64,000 nucleotides of DNA from Candidatus Anaerobutyricum avicola (GTDB lineage: Bacteria > Bacillota > Clostridia > Lachnospirales > Lachnospiraceae): the NCBI GenBank assembly GCA_019113845.1, contig DXGQ01000007.1:1-64000 (forward strand), in the 5' to 3' direction. The notes beneath the pieces are model-generated. The model was not told the origin of the DNA, made no database searches, and saw nothing but the letters and a program-made list of their open reading frames with translations. Position 1 is the stretch's first letter. Every line of letters begins with the position of its first letter. This document shows, piece by piece, positions 17,611 through 25,874 of the stretch. A program made the position numbers and the translations under genes.

Positions 17611-17639
17611 ACTATAGCACACTGGTGCACGGGGCGCAA
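17611..17639 (-). promoter_or_regulatory. Antisense RNA promoter
   Basis: On the minus strand TTGCGC, a 17-base spacer and TATAGT, with a TGC extended -10 element directly before the -10 box. A second, weaker minus-strand candidate (TTGACC near 17570 with TATAGA) would give a much shorter RNA. Confidence 0.55.
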
Positions 17640-17679
17640 GGGTTTCTTTTGTATAAATCTGGAACAGATAGAAATTTAT

Positions 17680-19842
17680 TTATCTGATTTCCAGCTGCTG
17701 CCGTACTTTTTCCAGCGTCTTAAAGTAGATGCCATAGATGAATACTCCGATGAGGAGTAACACACAGAGGCAGACGCCTAGTCCCACGATCTCCGTTCCG
17801 GTGAGGGTGCCGTCGTTGGCGTACATGATCATGACAAAAAGAAGATACGTGACCGTCATACCCACGGCAGCAGGAACCGTGAAGACTTTGCCGCACTGGT
17901 TTCTGACTTCCCGCGAGAGAAATTGCGGCGAGGCGCCCAGACGCTTCAGGTCGTCGAAGACATAGTGGTTGTTGAGGGCGATGGTCTGGCAGCGGGTGTA
18001 GCAGATGATCAGCGCCGCCGTAAAGCAGATGATGGCGATAAAGAGGAACATCATCAGGAAGACGGCAAAGCTTTTGAGAAAATCGTTCTGATCCAGGATA
18101 CGGATTTTCGGCATATAGCTCCAGTACATGCGGAAGCTTGTGGAATCCGGCTGGTCATAGTTGATCTTATCCATCTCATCCGTGTCTCCCCAGTAGACAT
18201 CTCCGTTTTGCTCATCCGCATATTTCTGTACCCGGTCGTAGGCGTCGATGACTTCGCAGCTCGCGTCGAACGAGTGGACGAAGTCCAGGTAAAGCTGTCT
18301 GGCAAAATCATAATTGTCTTCGCCGTCCACATTGAAGAAGAAAAGGTCTCCCTTCCAGTCGCCGGTGAGGTTCTGCGACATGGCGGCAAAGTCAGTGTTG
18401 TCCACCACATAGAAGCTGTTATTGCTTCCTGCCGTCAGATCGTAATGCAAAAAACCGGCAAACTTCGTGTTAAAGCTGTCCATGGTGCACATGTTGGTAA
18501 ACTTTGTGACCCCGGAGCTTATCCAGAAGGAGTCTTCCTGACTGGTGGAGGTGATGCCGTAACAGGTGCCCGGGAGTACGTCCACCTGATTTCCGGTCAT
18601 CGCATTGTAGGTATCCTCGGACATGATCTTACATTCGCCAAGGAGAAGCCGGTACTCGTAATGGAAATGGCGTCCTTCTTCGACCTGCTTCTGTCCGTCG
18701 TAGGCGAGACTGATGTAGGTGTGATCCTGCCAGTCCGTGAGGTTTAAGTTATAACCGGAGGCCAGATTCTCAATCTCCGCCCTGTCCGGCACGTTCTGGT
18801 CTGCCCGGCTGAAAAAGAAATAATCATAATCCCGGCTGCTCGTTTCCAGAATGGAGCCGGTAGAATAAATAGGAATATAAAAGATTCCGAAACAGCCTCC
18901 GGCGATAAGCACAGTGCTTACCAGAAGATTGTTGACGGTCTGTTTTCCCTGAAACTTCATCATACTCCGGGCGATGAGATTCTTATGCGGATGTTTTCTG
19001 TGACGGCTCCAGCCATGGACAACGGTGTGCAGCATGATCATGTAAAGTCCGAGGAAGACCGGCGCGTACAAAAGATTGATCCATCCCGGAGGATAAGCGG
19101 AGAACAGGTTCATGTAGACGCCCGGGGCGCTGTAGCCGATGATGGCGCCGGCAAAAAGGATGACGACGCCCGCCGGACCGCACCATCTTTCCAGTTCTTT
19201 TACCGGCTCATTTTTATGCTCTTCCTGCACCACATCCATGATGTTTGTTTTTTTCAGATACCGCCATGCAGTCAGGCAGGAAAAGGCGATGACGATAAAA
19301 AGGAAAAGGAGAGACACCAGCAGACAGCGGAAGTCAAAACGCAGCGCCATTTCCTCACTGTCCACCAGAAAAAGCCGAAACCCGTTCCACAAAAGCCAGA
19401 CAAAAGGAAATCCGGCGAGGATTCCCAGAACCGACGAGGAGGCGCTGAGCGCAAACACTTCGCCAAACAGTCCCGGCGCCAGACGTCTGCGGGAAGCGCC
19501 GAGAGCCATGAGGATGCCAAGCTGTCTGGATTTCTTGCGGAAAAACAGGCTGGCAGCATAGATCGTAAACACCACGCATCCAAACAGAGACAAGACAAAA
19601 ATCGCATACATCTGTTTGCGGCTGTCGCCGCCTTCCGGCAGGATATCAAGCACAGTGGGGGAAAACATCATCGCCGCGTAAGCGGAGATCAGCATCAGCG
19701 AGATAAAGTTGCAAAACAGGTATAAAGACGCCTGCTTCCGGTCCGCCCGCTGTAATTTCCGCTCCATATCGTGCAAGGTCACACAGTTCCTTTTGCGTGT
19801 ATCCATTGTTTTGTTCCGTTTTTGCAAATCCGGATGTTTCAT
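17680..19842 (-). CDS. ABC transporter permease, FtsX/BceB-type
   Basis: Membrane component of an antimicrobial-peptide or lipid ABC transporter. The 720-residue layout has an N-terminal helix (residues about 40-60), three more helices to about residue 210, a further group to about 340, a large extracytoplasmic domain of roughly 230 residues, and a final set of three helices. This resembles the FtsX-like BceB family. The segment KKSRQLGILMALGASRR is the typical coupling region after helix 2. AGGAGGTGG precedes the ATG. It lies downstream of its ATPase gene with 19 bases between, and both are divergent from a LytTR two-component system that likely controls them. The substrate is inferred from family only. 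A hairpin overlapping the stop codon may end the transcript. Confidence 0.85.
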   Translation of the reverse strand: MKHPDLQKRNKTMDTRKRNCVTLHDMERKLQRADRKQASLYLFCNFISLMLISAYAAMMFSPTVLDILPEGGDSRKQMYAIFVLSLFGCVVFTIYAASLFFRKKSRQLGILMALGASRRRLAPGLFGEVFALSASSSVLGILAGFPFVWLLWNGFRLFLVDSEEMALRFDFRCLLVSLLFLFIVIAFSCLTAWRYLKKTNIMDVVQEEHKNEPVKELERWCGPAGVVILFAGAIIGYSAPGVYMNLFSAYPPGWINLLYAPVFLGLYMIMLHTVVHGWSRHRKHPHKNLIARSMMKFQGKQTVNNLLVSTVLIAGGCFGIFYIPIYSTGSILETSSRDYDYFFFSRADQNVPDRAEIENLASGYNLNLTDWQDHTYISLAYDGQKQVEEGRHFHYEYRLLLGECKIMSEDTYNAMTGNQVDVLPGTCYGITSTSQEDSFWISSGVTKFTNMCTMDSFNTKFAGFLHYDLTAGSNNSFYVVDNTDFAAMSQNLTGDWKGDLFFFNVDGEDNYDFARQLYLDFVHSFDASCEVIDAYDRVQKYADEQNGDVYWGDTDEMDKINYDQPDSTSFRMYWSYMPKIRILDQNDFLKSFAVFLMMFLFIAIICFTAALIICYTRCQTIALNNHYVFDDLKRLGASPQFLSREVRNQCGKVFTVPAAVGMTVTYLLFVMIMYANDGTLTGTEIVGLGVCLCVLLLIGVFIYGIYFKTLEKVRQQLEIR

Positions 19843-19861
19843 AATAAAATTCCACCTCCTG

Positions 19862-20599
19862 TCACTCGCTCATCTCTTTGATAGCGGTAAGCAGCTCGTC
19901 CTGGAACGCACTGCGGCTGCCGCTCTTTTCCAGCTGCCGGCACACGGTACCATCTTTTAACAGGATCACCCGGTCGCAGAAAGAAGCGGCAAAACTGTCA
20001 TGTGTCACCATAAATATGGTGGCGTTCATCACCTCTTTGGCGTGCTCAAAAGATTCGATGACCGTGCGGCTTGACTTGCTGTCCAGATTCCCTGTCGGCT
20101 CATCCGCGAGGATGATGTACGGGTCGTTGATAAGGCTTCTGGCGACGGCGGTGCGCTGTTTCTCCCCTCCGGAGATCTCCGCCGGGTACTTATCGCTGAT
20201 ATGGGAAATGCCGAAAAGATTCATCAGTTTGTCGGCAAAAGCTTCCGCCTCCGTATCCACCTTCCCCTGAATAATGCGCGGCACAAGGATATTCTCACGG
20301 ACAGTCAGACCGTCCAGAAGCATGAAGTCCTGAAATACAAAGCCCAGCTTCTCGTTTCGTACCTTCGCAAGCTCCGCCTCATTCAGATAGACAAGCCTCG
20401 TGCCGCCCAACGTGATTTCTCCTTTGTCAAAAGGAATGTAACAGGAGATGCAATTCAAAAGAGTGCTCTTGCCGGAGCCGGACGGCCCCATCACCGCCAC
20501 AAATTCCCCTTTGGCGATCTGAAAACTGACGCCCTTTAAGACCGGGTACTCCTTTTTGCCCGTCATATAAGATTTGTGAAGATTCTTAACGTATAACAT
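19862..20599 (-). CDS. ABC transporter ATP-binding protein (BceA/LolD-type)
   Basis: ATPase partner of the FtsX-type permease that follows. From the start MLYVKNLHKSY the Walker A is GPSGSGKST near residue 40. The Q-loop is FVFQDFMLL, the signature is ISGGEKQRTAVARSL near residue 142, Walker B is IILADEP and the switch His is VTHD. The length of 245 residues fits MacB/BceA ATPases. I chose ATG 20599 because GAAAGGATGG stands just upstream; an in-frame ATG at 20638 gives an extra 13 residues with no similarity. First gene of a two-gene minus-strand operon transcribed away from the LytTR regulator. Confidence 0.93.
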   Translation of the reverse strand: MLYVKNLHKSYMTGKKEYPVLKGVSFQIAKGEFVAVMGPSGSGKSTLLNCISCYIPFDKGEITLGGTRLVYLNEAELAKVRNEKLGFVFQDFMLLDGLTVRENILVPRIIQGKVDTEAEAFADKLMNLFGISHISDKYPAEISGGEKQRTAVARSLINDPYIILADEPTGNLDSKSSRTVIESFEHAKEVMNATIFMVTHDSFAASFCDRVILLKDGTVCRQLEKSGSRSAFQDELLTAIKEMSE

Positions 20600-20756
20600 G
20601 GATATCCATCCTTTCTGTTTTGCTGCGGTACCGGACAAAACGTGTCTGTCTTACTGACCGATGCCGGAATGTCCGCCGCGATATATTTGTTGGTGACCAC
20701 AATATAGCACAAGGCGTGTGGCTGCGGATCTGCTCATGTCATAAACGAACGCGCAG

Positions 20757-20820
20757 ATGTAACGTTTGGAAAGTGCATGCAGGAAATGTAAAGAATGGTA
20801 TCTGGGATGTAAAAGTTGGT
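20757..20820. promoter_or_regulatory. LytTR-type operator array
   Basis: Three related blocks start ATGTAA: ATGTAACGTTTGG at 20757, ATGTAAAGAATGG at 20786 and ATGTAAAAGTTGG at 20807. Within them AACGTTTGG (20761-20769) and AAAGTTGGT (20812-20820) each match the published LytTR box pattern [TA][AC][CA]GTTN[AG][TG]. The middle block matches except for GAA in place of GTT. The last two are 21 bases apart, two helical turns. They lie directly upstream of the regulator's -35 box and between the divergent operons. Confidence 0.65.
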
Positions 20821-20829
20821 TTGTGGTAT

Positions 20830-20858
20830 TTGACACCGTCCGCGGGAAAAGTTATACT
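20830..20858 (+). promoter_or_regulatory. Promoter of the LytTR/GHKL operon
   Basis: A perfect TTGACA, a 17-base spacer and TATACT, ending 37 bases before the response regulator start. Confidence 0.85.
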
Positions 20859-20895
20859 GACAAAAAGAATTTATTGTGAGAAAGAAGGGAATGGT

Positions 20896-21603
20896 ATGCT
20901 CAGAATCGCCATCTGTGATGACGAAGTCCGTGCCCGGGACGCGCTGTGGATGCAGCTTGAGAAGCTGCTCCGGGAGGGAAGTGAAGAGGTGGTCTATGAC
21001 TTTTCTTCAGGAAAGAGTGCAGTGACATGGCTTAAGAAACATCCGGGAGAGATTGATCTTTTGTTTCTGGATGTGGAGATGGAGGGCATGAATGGGATGG
21101 AGACGGCAAAGAACATCCGTCAGTTTGATGAGAGCCTGATGATCGTTTTTGTGACGGGCTATGCGGATTATGTGTTTGACGGGTATCTGGTGGGAGCGCT
21201 GGATTATCTCATGAAGCCGGTGAAGGAGGAACGGTTGGAGTCAGTCTTAATGCGGGTGCGGGAGAAAATGTACCGGGAGGACGCCCGGAGCTTTGTGGTG
21301 AAGAATACGGAAGGAACGTACCGGTTTTCTTTGAAGGATATTTTATATTTTTACAGCGACAGAAGGAAGGTGATTCTGGTGACTGCCGGAGGCGAGTATG
21401 CCTTTTATGACAAGCTGGATGCGGTGGAAGAGAGACTGGGAGAGGATTTTGTGAGAATCCATCAGCGCTATCTGGTCCGTGCCGGCGCGGTGAGCCACAT
21501 CGGCAGTTCCTCCGTGGAGATCGGGGAGCGCACGCTGCCGGTGAGCCGTTCTCTGAGGGAGACAGCGACAATGAAGCTGGCGAAAGCCATGCTTATGGGG
21601 TGA
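20896..21603 (+). CDS. Response regulator, LytTR DNA-binding family
   Basis: Cytoplasmic transcription regulator of the AgrA/LytR/VirR class. The receiver domain (residues 1-120) shows ICDDE at residues 5-9, the phospho-acceptor Asp in LLFLDVEM near residue 57 and the Lys in LMKPV near residue 108. The C-terminal LytTR domain (about 130-235) has the typical FSLKDILYFYSDRRKV and FVRIHQRYLVRAG segments. Starting at ATG 20896 after AGAAGGGAATGGT gives 235 residues, the normal size. The partner kinase starts six bases after the stop. The operator array upstream matches LytTR boxes, so autoregulation and control of the divergent ABC exporter are likely (inference). Confidence 0.93.
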   Translation: MLRIAICDDEVRARDALWMQLEKLLREGSEEVVYDFSSGKSAVTWLKKHPGEIDLLFLDVEMEGMNGMETAKNIRQFDESLMIVFVTGYADYVFDGYLVGALDYLMKPVKEERLESVLMRVREKMYREDARSFVVKNTEGTYRFSLKDILYFYSDRRKVILVTAGGEYAFYDKLDAVEERLGEDFVRIHQRYLVRAGAVSHIGSSSVEIGERTLPVSRSLRETATMKLAKAMLMG

Positions 21604-21609
21604 CGGGAG

Positions 21610-23016
21610 ATGGAGACGGTAAGAGAAATAGCGAGACTGCTGGAAGACATCCCTTTTACCATGTGGCTTCTGCTCATTATAAATGTAATTTTCATCATTG
21701 GTTCCATGCGGAATCTGTTTCGGATAAAAAAGGGCTGGCGGGGGTTCCTTCCGGCTGTTGCGGCTGCATTTCTGGCAAGCGGCACGGTAGTCTATATCGG
21801 CGACTGGGGGAATCTGCCGCTTACTTTTGTGCTGCTTCTCATTCTGATCTGGGTGTATAGTGAGGATGACGGGTGGAAGAAGATGACGGTGGGCCTGCTT
21901 TTTGGGAGCACGGTTTTTGCCTGGAATGCCATCGTGGATAATTTTATCCGCGTCCATTCGGATTATTTTTTGGCGCCGAGAGTTCTGTTCGCAGTGTTGT
22001 TTTTTGCGGCGACCCGCCGGTTTGCCGAAGGGAAAGAGTATGATCTGGCGCCGAAGATGTGGCGGCTCGTGCTACTGCTCACCCTTGTTCCTGTGGGAAA
22101 TGTGCTGAGTGTGGTTCTGCTTTCTGAAGAACGATGGGAGATCGGGGAGGCAGATCTGCGGCTGCATTTTGCCGTGCTCTGCCTGTCCTTTGTGGCTTTT
22201 GTGGGACTGCTCTGGGCGATCCGGGTGCTGACCCGTCAGCGCAGACTGGAGCAGGAAGCCCTGTCGGCACGGATGAATGAAGCCTATTATGAGGCCATGG
22301 AGCAGCAACATTTTGAGATCCGGCGTCTTCGCCATGATATGGCCAATCACTTACAGGCGCTCGCGGCTCTGCCTCCGGAAGAAAAGGATGCCTATATCCG
22401 GGAACTTCTTGACAGCGGTACTCTGGCAAGGACGTTAAATTACTGCGGCGACCCGACGATCAATGCGGTGCTGTCTGTCAAAGAAAACCTGCTGCGCCAG
22501 CAGAACATTTCCCTGGAACTGAACCTGGATATCCCGGAAGAACTGCCCTTTGAGAAAGCGGATCTGTGCACCATCTATGCCAATGCGCTCGATAACGCGG
22601 CGGAGGCCTGCGCCAGACAGCCGGAAGAAAAACCGGAGAACATCAATGCGGAATCCCGCGCAAACCATACGAAAAACCGGACGATTATTCTCGAGAGCCG
22701 CGCCCGCAAGGGAATGCTGGTCTTTCAGATCACGAATCCGATACCAGAAAATGCACAGAAACAGAAAGAGAGTGTGTCCGTGCAGCCGGGGACATTTTCT
22801 TTTTCATCAGCCGGAAAGGAAAAGAGCAGACAGACAGGAACGCTGCCTCCGACAACCAAAAAAGACCGGACGCGGCACGGTTACGGTCTTCGCAGTATAC
22901 AGACGAGTGTGGAAAAGTATGGAGGACACATGGAGATCCGTCAGGAGAAAGGAAAGTTTACCTTGTTTGGGTATCTGCCGATGCCGCTCTGTCACACCCC
23001 CGCAAAAAATAAGTGA
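21610..23016 (+). CDS. Sensor histidine kinase, GHKL family
   Basis: Membrane sensor paired with the preceding LytTR regulator. Six hydrophobic segments occupy residues about 10-215. The phospho-acceptor His follows in RRLRHDMANHLQAL. The N-box is YANALDNAAEAC, and the G-box is GYGLRSIQTSVEKYGG near the C-terminus. This is the AgrC/VirS-like arrangement that usually senses a peptide or envelope stress. A roughly 45-residue hydrophilic insertion rich in Gln, Lys and Ser sits between the N- and G-boxes, where the ATP lid is expected, making this lid longer than usual. No peptide pheromone gene is visible nearby. The next-door ABC exporter suggests the signal is an antimicrobial peptide. Confidence 0.9.
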   Translation: METVREIARLLEDIPFTMWLLLIINVIFIIGSMRNLFRIKKGWRGFLPAVAAAFLASGTVVYIGDWGNLPLTFVLLLILIWVYSEDDGWKKMTVGLLFGSTVFAWNAIVDNFIRVHSDYFLAPRVLFAVLFFAATRRFAEGKEYDLAPKMWRLVLLLTLVPVGNVLSVVLLSEERWEIGEADLRLHFAVLCLSFVAFVGLLWAIRVLTRQRRLEQEALSARMNEAYYEAMEQQHFEIRRLRHDMANHLQALAALPPEEKDAYIRELLDSGTLARTLNYCGDPTINAVLSVKENLLRQQNISLELNLDIPEELPFEKADLCTIYANALDNAAEACARQPEEKPENINAESRANHTKNRTIILESRARKGMLVFQITNPIPENAQKQKESVSVQPGTFSFSSAGKEKSRQTGTLPPTTKKDRTRHGYGLRSIQTSVEKYGGHMEIRQEKGKFTLFGYLPMPLCHTPAKNK

Positions 23017-23129
23017 AAGAACAAAATAAAAAAATGCATATTATCAGGGACAGATTCGGTAAAATCCGAAATTTTCATGAAAAAATGCAAAATCCGATAG
23101 ATTATTATTCATGGTTGTAATATAATGAT

Positions 23130-23275
23130 ACATGACATTGGCACTGCGCTGCGGGAATGTAACGAAGTGGAGATGCGCTGCGAGCGTAACAGCGCAGACC
23201 AAAAATCATATTTGCCGGAGCAGGGCACAGAGCCGCTGCGAGCGCATCGCGCAGTTGTCGGAACAACGGAAAACA
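23130..23275. repeat. GC-rich imperfect repeats before citrate synthase
   Basis: Three related segments, GCGCTGCGGGAATGTAACG, GCGCTGCGAGCGTAACAGCG and CCGCTGCGAGCGCATCGCG, lie within 150 bases. They sit between a TATAAT box (23121-23126) and the citrate synthase ribosome-binding site. An upstream in-frame extension of citrate synthase through this segment gives an improbable Arg/Cys-rich peptide, so it is treated as a leader or repeat, not coding. Confidence 0.4.
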
Positions 23276-23293
23276 GGAACAGGAGGATTTATT

Positions 23294-24673
23294 ATGCCAA
23301 AACAGGAAAATATGAAGATGGAAGATATAGAAGAACTGAAACATGATATGGATGTGCTGGAAGAGCAGCTCACCCACAATCACAAGATTGACCCGAACCT
23401 TTATCTGGAATATGACGTAAAGAGGGGATTGCGTGACGCCAACGGCAAGGGCGTTCTCACTGGTCTCACGGAGATCTCGGATGTCAGCGGCTACGCTCTG
23501 GTGGACGGGCGGCAGATTCCGTCGGAGGGACATCTCTATTATCAGGGCATCGATGTCTGTGATCTCGTCAAAGGGATGGAGGGACGCAAATACGGGTTTG
23601 AGGAGACCATCTATCTTCTGCTGTTCGGAAAGCTTCCGAACAAGAAAGAGACAGAGAGGTTCCACGACGTGATGTTTGAGCTGGAAAGCATAAGCAGCCG
23701 GTTTGTCCGGGATGTGATCATGAAGGCGTCCAATCAGAATATCATGAACGCCATGCAGCGCTGCGTGCTGACGCTTTATACATATGATGACAGTCCGGAA
23801 GACATTTCCCCGGGAAATGTCCTGCGTCAGTCCATGGACCTCATTGCGAAGCTGCCGCTCATCGCCGTGTATTCGTATCACGCGTACCGGCATTTCCGGC
23901 TGGACGAGACGCTGTTTATCCGCAATCCGGAGAAGGGGCTCTCGCTGGCGGAGAATATCCTTCTCATGCTGCGGCCGGACAGAAAATATACGGAACTGGA
24001 GGCGAGAGTTCTGGACACCGCTCTGATTCTTCACGCGGAGCACGGCGGCGGTAATAACTCGTCTTTCACCACGAGAGTCGTGTCCTCCTCCGGAACGGAT
24101 ACCTATTCTTCGGTGGCGGCCTCCATCGGCTCGCTGAAAGGACCGCGTCACGGCGGGGCCAACCTGAAATGCCAGAAGATGTTTGATAATATCAAAGAAA
24201 ATGTAAAGGACTGGAGCAGTGAGGCCGAAGTAACGGATTACCTGCAGAAGATTCTTGATAAAAAAGCCTTTGACGGTTCCGGGCTGATCTATGGCATGGG
24301 CCATGCGGTCTACACGCTCTCGGATCCCCGTGAAGTGATCCTGAAAGGATTTGCCCGCTCTCTGGCGGAGGAAAAGGGAAGGATGGAAGAGTTCGCTCTC
24401 TACGATCTGGTGGAGAGGACGGCGAAGAAGCTGATCCCGGCTCATCGGAATACATTTAAGCCGGTCTGTGCCAATGTGGACTTTTACAGCGGTTTTGTGT
24501 ACACAATGCTTGGTATCCCGCAGGAGCTGTTCACTCCGCTTTTTGCCATTGCCCGTATGCCTGGCTGGAGTGCGCACCGTCTGGAGGAACTCATCAATGC
24601 CGGCAAGATCATCCGTCCGGCATACAAGTATGTGGGTCAGCACCGGGCGTTTACTCCGTTAGAAGAAAGATAA
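23294..24673 (+). CDS. Citrate synthase
   Basis: Condenses oxaloacetate and acetyl-CoA to citrate, the entry to the partial citric acid cycle that supplies 2-oxoglutarate for glutamate in fermenters. Catalytic elements are visible: HAEHGGGNNSSFTTR (catalytic His), GPRHGGAN, GMGHAVYTLSDPR with the second His, and the C-terminal Asp/Arg region NVDFYSGFVYTMLGIP. An N-terminal extension of about 60 residues precedes the core, as in the Clostridia type. ATG 23294 is chosen because AACAGGAGGATTT stands directly upstream. Total 459 residues. No aconitase or isocitrate dehydrogenase gene is adjacent. The next small gene begins five bases after the stop. Confidence 0.95.
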   Translation: MPKQENMKMEDIEELKHDMDVLEEQLTHNHKIDPNLYLEYDVKRGLRDANGKGVLTGLTEISDVSGYALVDGRQIPSEGHLYYQGIDVCDLVKGMEGRKYGFEETIYLLLFGKLPNKKETERFHDVMFELESISSRFVRDVIMKASNQNIMNAMQRCVLTLYTYDDSPEDISPGNVLRQSMDLIAKLPLIAVYSYHAYRHFRLDETLFIRNPEKGLSLAENILLMLRPDRKYTELEARVLDTALILHAEHGGGNNSSFTTRVVSSSGTDTYSSVAASIGSLKGPRHGGANLKCQKMFDNIKENVKDWSSEAEVTDYLQKILDKKAFDGSGLIYGMGHAVYTLSDPREVILKGFARSLAEEKGRMEEFALYDLVERTAKKLIPAHRNTFKPVCANVDFYSGFVYTMLGIPQELFTPLFAIARMPGWSAHRLEELINAGKIIRPAYKYVGQHRAFTPLEER

Positions 24674-24677
24674 AACA

Positions 24678-24994
24678 ATGGAAGAGATTCTGAAAAAACA
24701 ACAGCAGCGCTTCCGGGAGGCGAAGAACTTCTCGGCACAGAGCGAGGCGGTCTGGGAGATGATCCTAATCTGCCAGAACCGTCCTTTCCATACAGTGCGG
24801 AATTGTGAATTCCGCTATACGGTACGGGGCCATGAGATCAAGATCAGCCGGAAGGAAAAGACGATCACCCGCGCGACGGTGGATGCCGCTCTGCGAAGGG
24901 CGCTGAAACAGGAGACGGTCTCCGGTCCCAAGCAGCTGGGGTTTTTGGCGCTTCCTATCTGTATCCGCTGTTTCTTTATTTTGAGATCAGCTAG
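24678..24994 (+). pseudogene. Small conserved-looking protein, single-base frameshift near the 3' end
   Basis: The first 87 codons read as a basic, helical protein (KKQQQRFREAKNF near the start, VRGHEIKISRKEKTITRATV in the middle) that ends SGPKQLG. At that point the run CTGGGG TTTTT appears to lack one G. With a fifth G the frame would continue VFGASYLYPLFLYFEIS and stop at 24994, which looks like a natural C-terminus. As read, translation instead continues through the downstream repeat to 25070. The family is not recognised and no function is assigned. Its tight placement after citrate synthase suggests co-transcription. A homopolymer sequencing error is as likely as a real mutation. Confidence 0.6.
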
Positions 24995-25004
24995 CGTTTT
25001 CGAC

Positions 25005-25054
25005 TTATCATTGGCGCAACGCCCACTGCGCCTTGTTTGTCCGTCTTGCAGAAT
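25005..25054 (+). repeat. Dispersed structured repeat, copy 2
   Basis: Second copy of the element at 30-80, in the same orientation. The hairpin stem here is GGCGCA with TGCGCC around the same CGCCCA core, and the shared tail is CTTGCAGAAT. It starts about 10 bases after the inferred true stop of the preceding small gene. Confidence 0.6.
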
Positions 25055-25104
25055 ACGTTTTTGTCTGTAGCGGCGCCATGGATCCCTGCGGCAGTTCAGA
25101 ACAG

Positions 25105-25162
25105 AAAATGCCATCCATGTTTGTTGTCCGGAGAGATTCCGGATGGTCATGGATGGCATTTT
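25105..25162. terminator. Strong bidirectional terminator
   Basis: AAAATGCCATCCATG pairs over 15 bases with CATGGATGGCATTTT, with a second small stem (TCCGGA/TCCGGA) inside the loop. It separates the citrate synthase unit from the convergent Spo0A-C gene. Confidence 0.85.
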
Positions 25163-25330
25163 GCATTTCACAGAAAGTTCAGGGAACGTTACTGTGAAAC
25201 AAAAATAAAGTATGACGAGTAAATCAGGCTGTTTTTTCCGGGTGACAGGATGTGCCGGCCGGAGCCAGGATGGGCCGCAGCCGGTACGGGACGCCGCGCT
25301 ATGCCCGCAGGGCGTCCGGAAAACGGAACG
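25163..25330. other. Intergenic, nothing recognised
   Basis: About 170 bases between the terminator and the stop of the minus-strand Spo0A-C gene. GC-rich from 25245, with no gene or motif seen. Confidence 0.3.
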
Positions 25331-25708
25331 CTATTCCTGTACGGCGGATGCGTTCGTTTCCAGATGATAGGAAAGATACTCTCTCATAATGGCGATAAAT
25401 TCGCCCACAGCCGGTTTTTTCGTGAGAGGATAGCCGGCAATCTGACTTAATAAATGTGGATTTCTCTTCCATATAATAGTGATCACCGTTCGGATATCTC
25501 TCTCGACAGAATAAATGGTCGTGTGATATTTTCTGGCGACGTCGGGATAGAGCTCCTTGGTCACGGACAGCAGATACTGGCTGTTTTCCAGAGAGAGCGT
25601 GATGGCATAGATCACATAGTCAAAACCAATATACCGCGGCGTGGCGCCAAGCTTCAGGAGGAGCCGGCGGACCGCCGCAGGAGAATAAGGTATATCAGAG
25701 GACAGCAT
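25331..25708 (-). CDS. Stand-alone Spo0A C-terminal (DNA-binding) domain protein
   Basis: About 125 residues matching only the C-terminal DNA-binding half of the sporulation master regulator Spo0A. LLLKLGATPRYIGFDYVIYAI corresponds to the first helices, LYPDVARKYHTTIYSVERDIR to the recognition helix region and PAVGEFIAIM to the end. There is no receiver domain and hence no phosphorylation site. GGAAGGGGGAACG precedes ATG 25708, which supports this as the true start and argues against a truncated larger gene. It could compete for or modulate Spo0A boxes, but no experiment is implied by the sequence. It has its own minus-strand unit between convergent and divergent neighbours. Confidence 0.8.
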   Translation of the reverse strand: MLSSDIPYSPAAVRRLLLKLGATPRYIGFDYVIYAITLSLENSQYLLSVTKELYPDVARKYHTTIYSVERDIRTVITIIWKRNPHLLSQIAGYPLTKKPAVGEFIAIMREYLSYHLETNASAVQE

Positions 25709-25874
25709 TTTCGTTCCCCCTTCCAAAAAATTTCAGAGAAAACCTCCTATACTCGACATGATATACCAAAATATTACCCGTCGATCGTGTTTTAGACAAT
25801 GAAGTATACTTCGGGAAAATGATACTTCGTTATATTTTTTATTCTAAAACGATAAAGCTTCGCCGGTGCGGGGT

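Noticed and set aside
23132-23293. N-terminal extension of citrate synthase
   Set aside because: Arg/Cys-rich, repeat-derived and lacking a ribosome-binding site; ATG 23294 has a perfect AGGAGG.
23105-24643. 512-codon minus-strand frame opposite citrate synthase
   Set aside because: Antisense shadow; citrate synthase motifs are complete on the plus strand.
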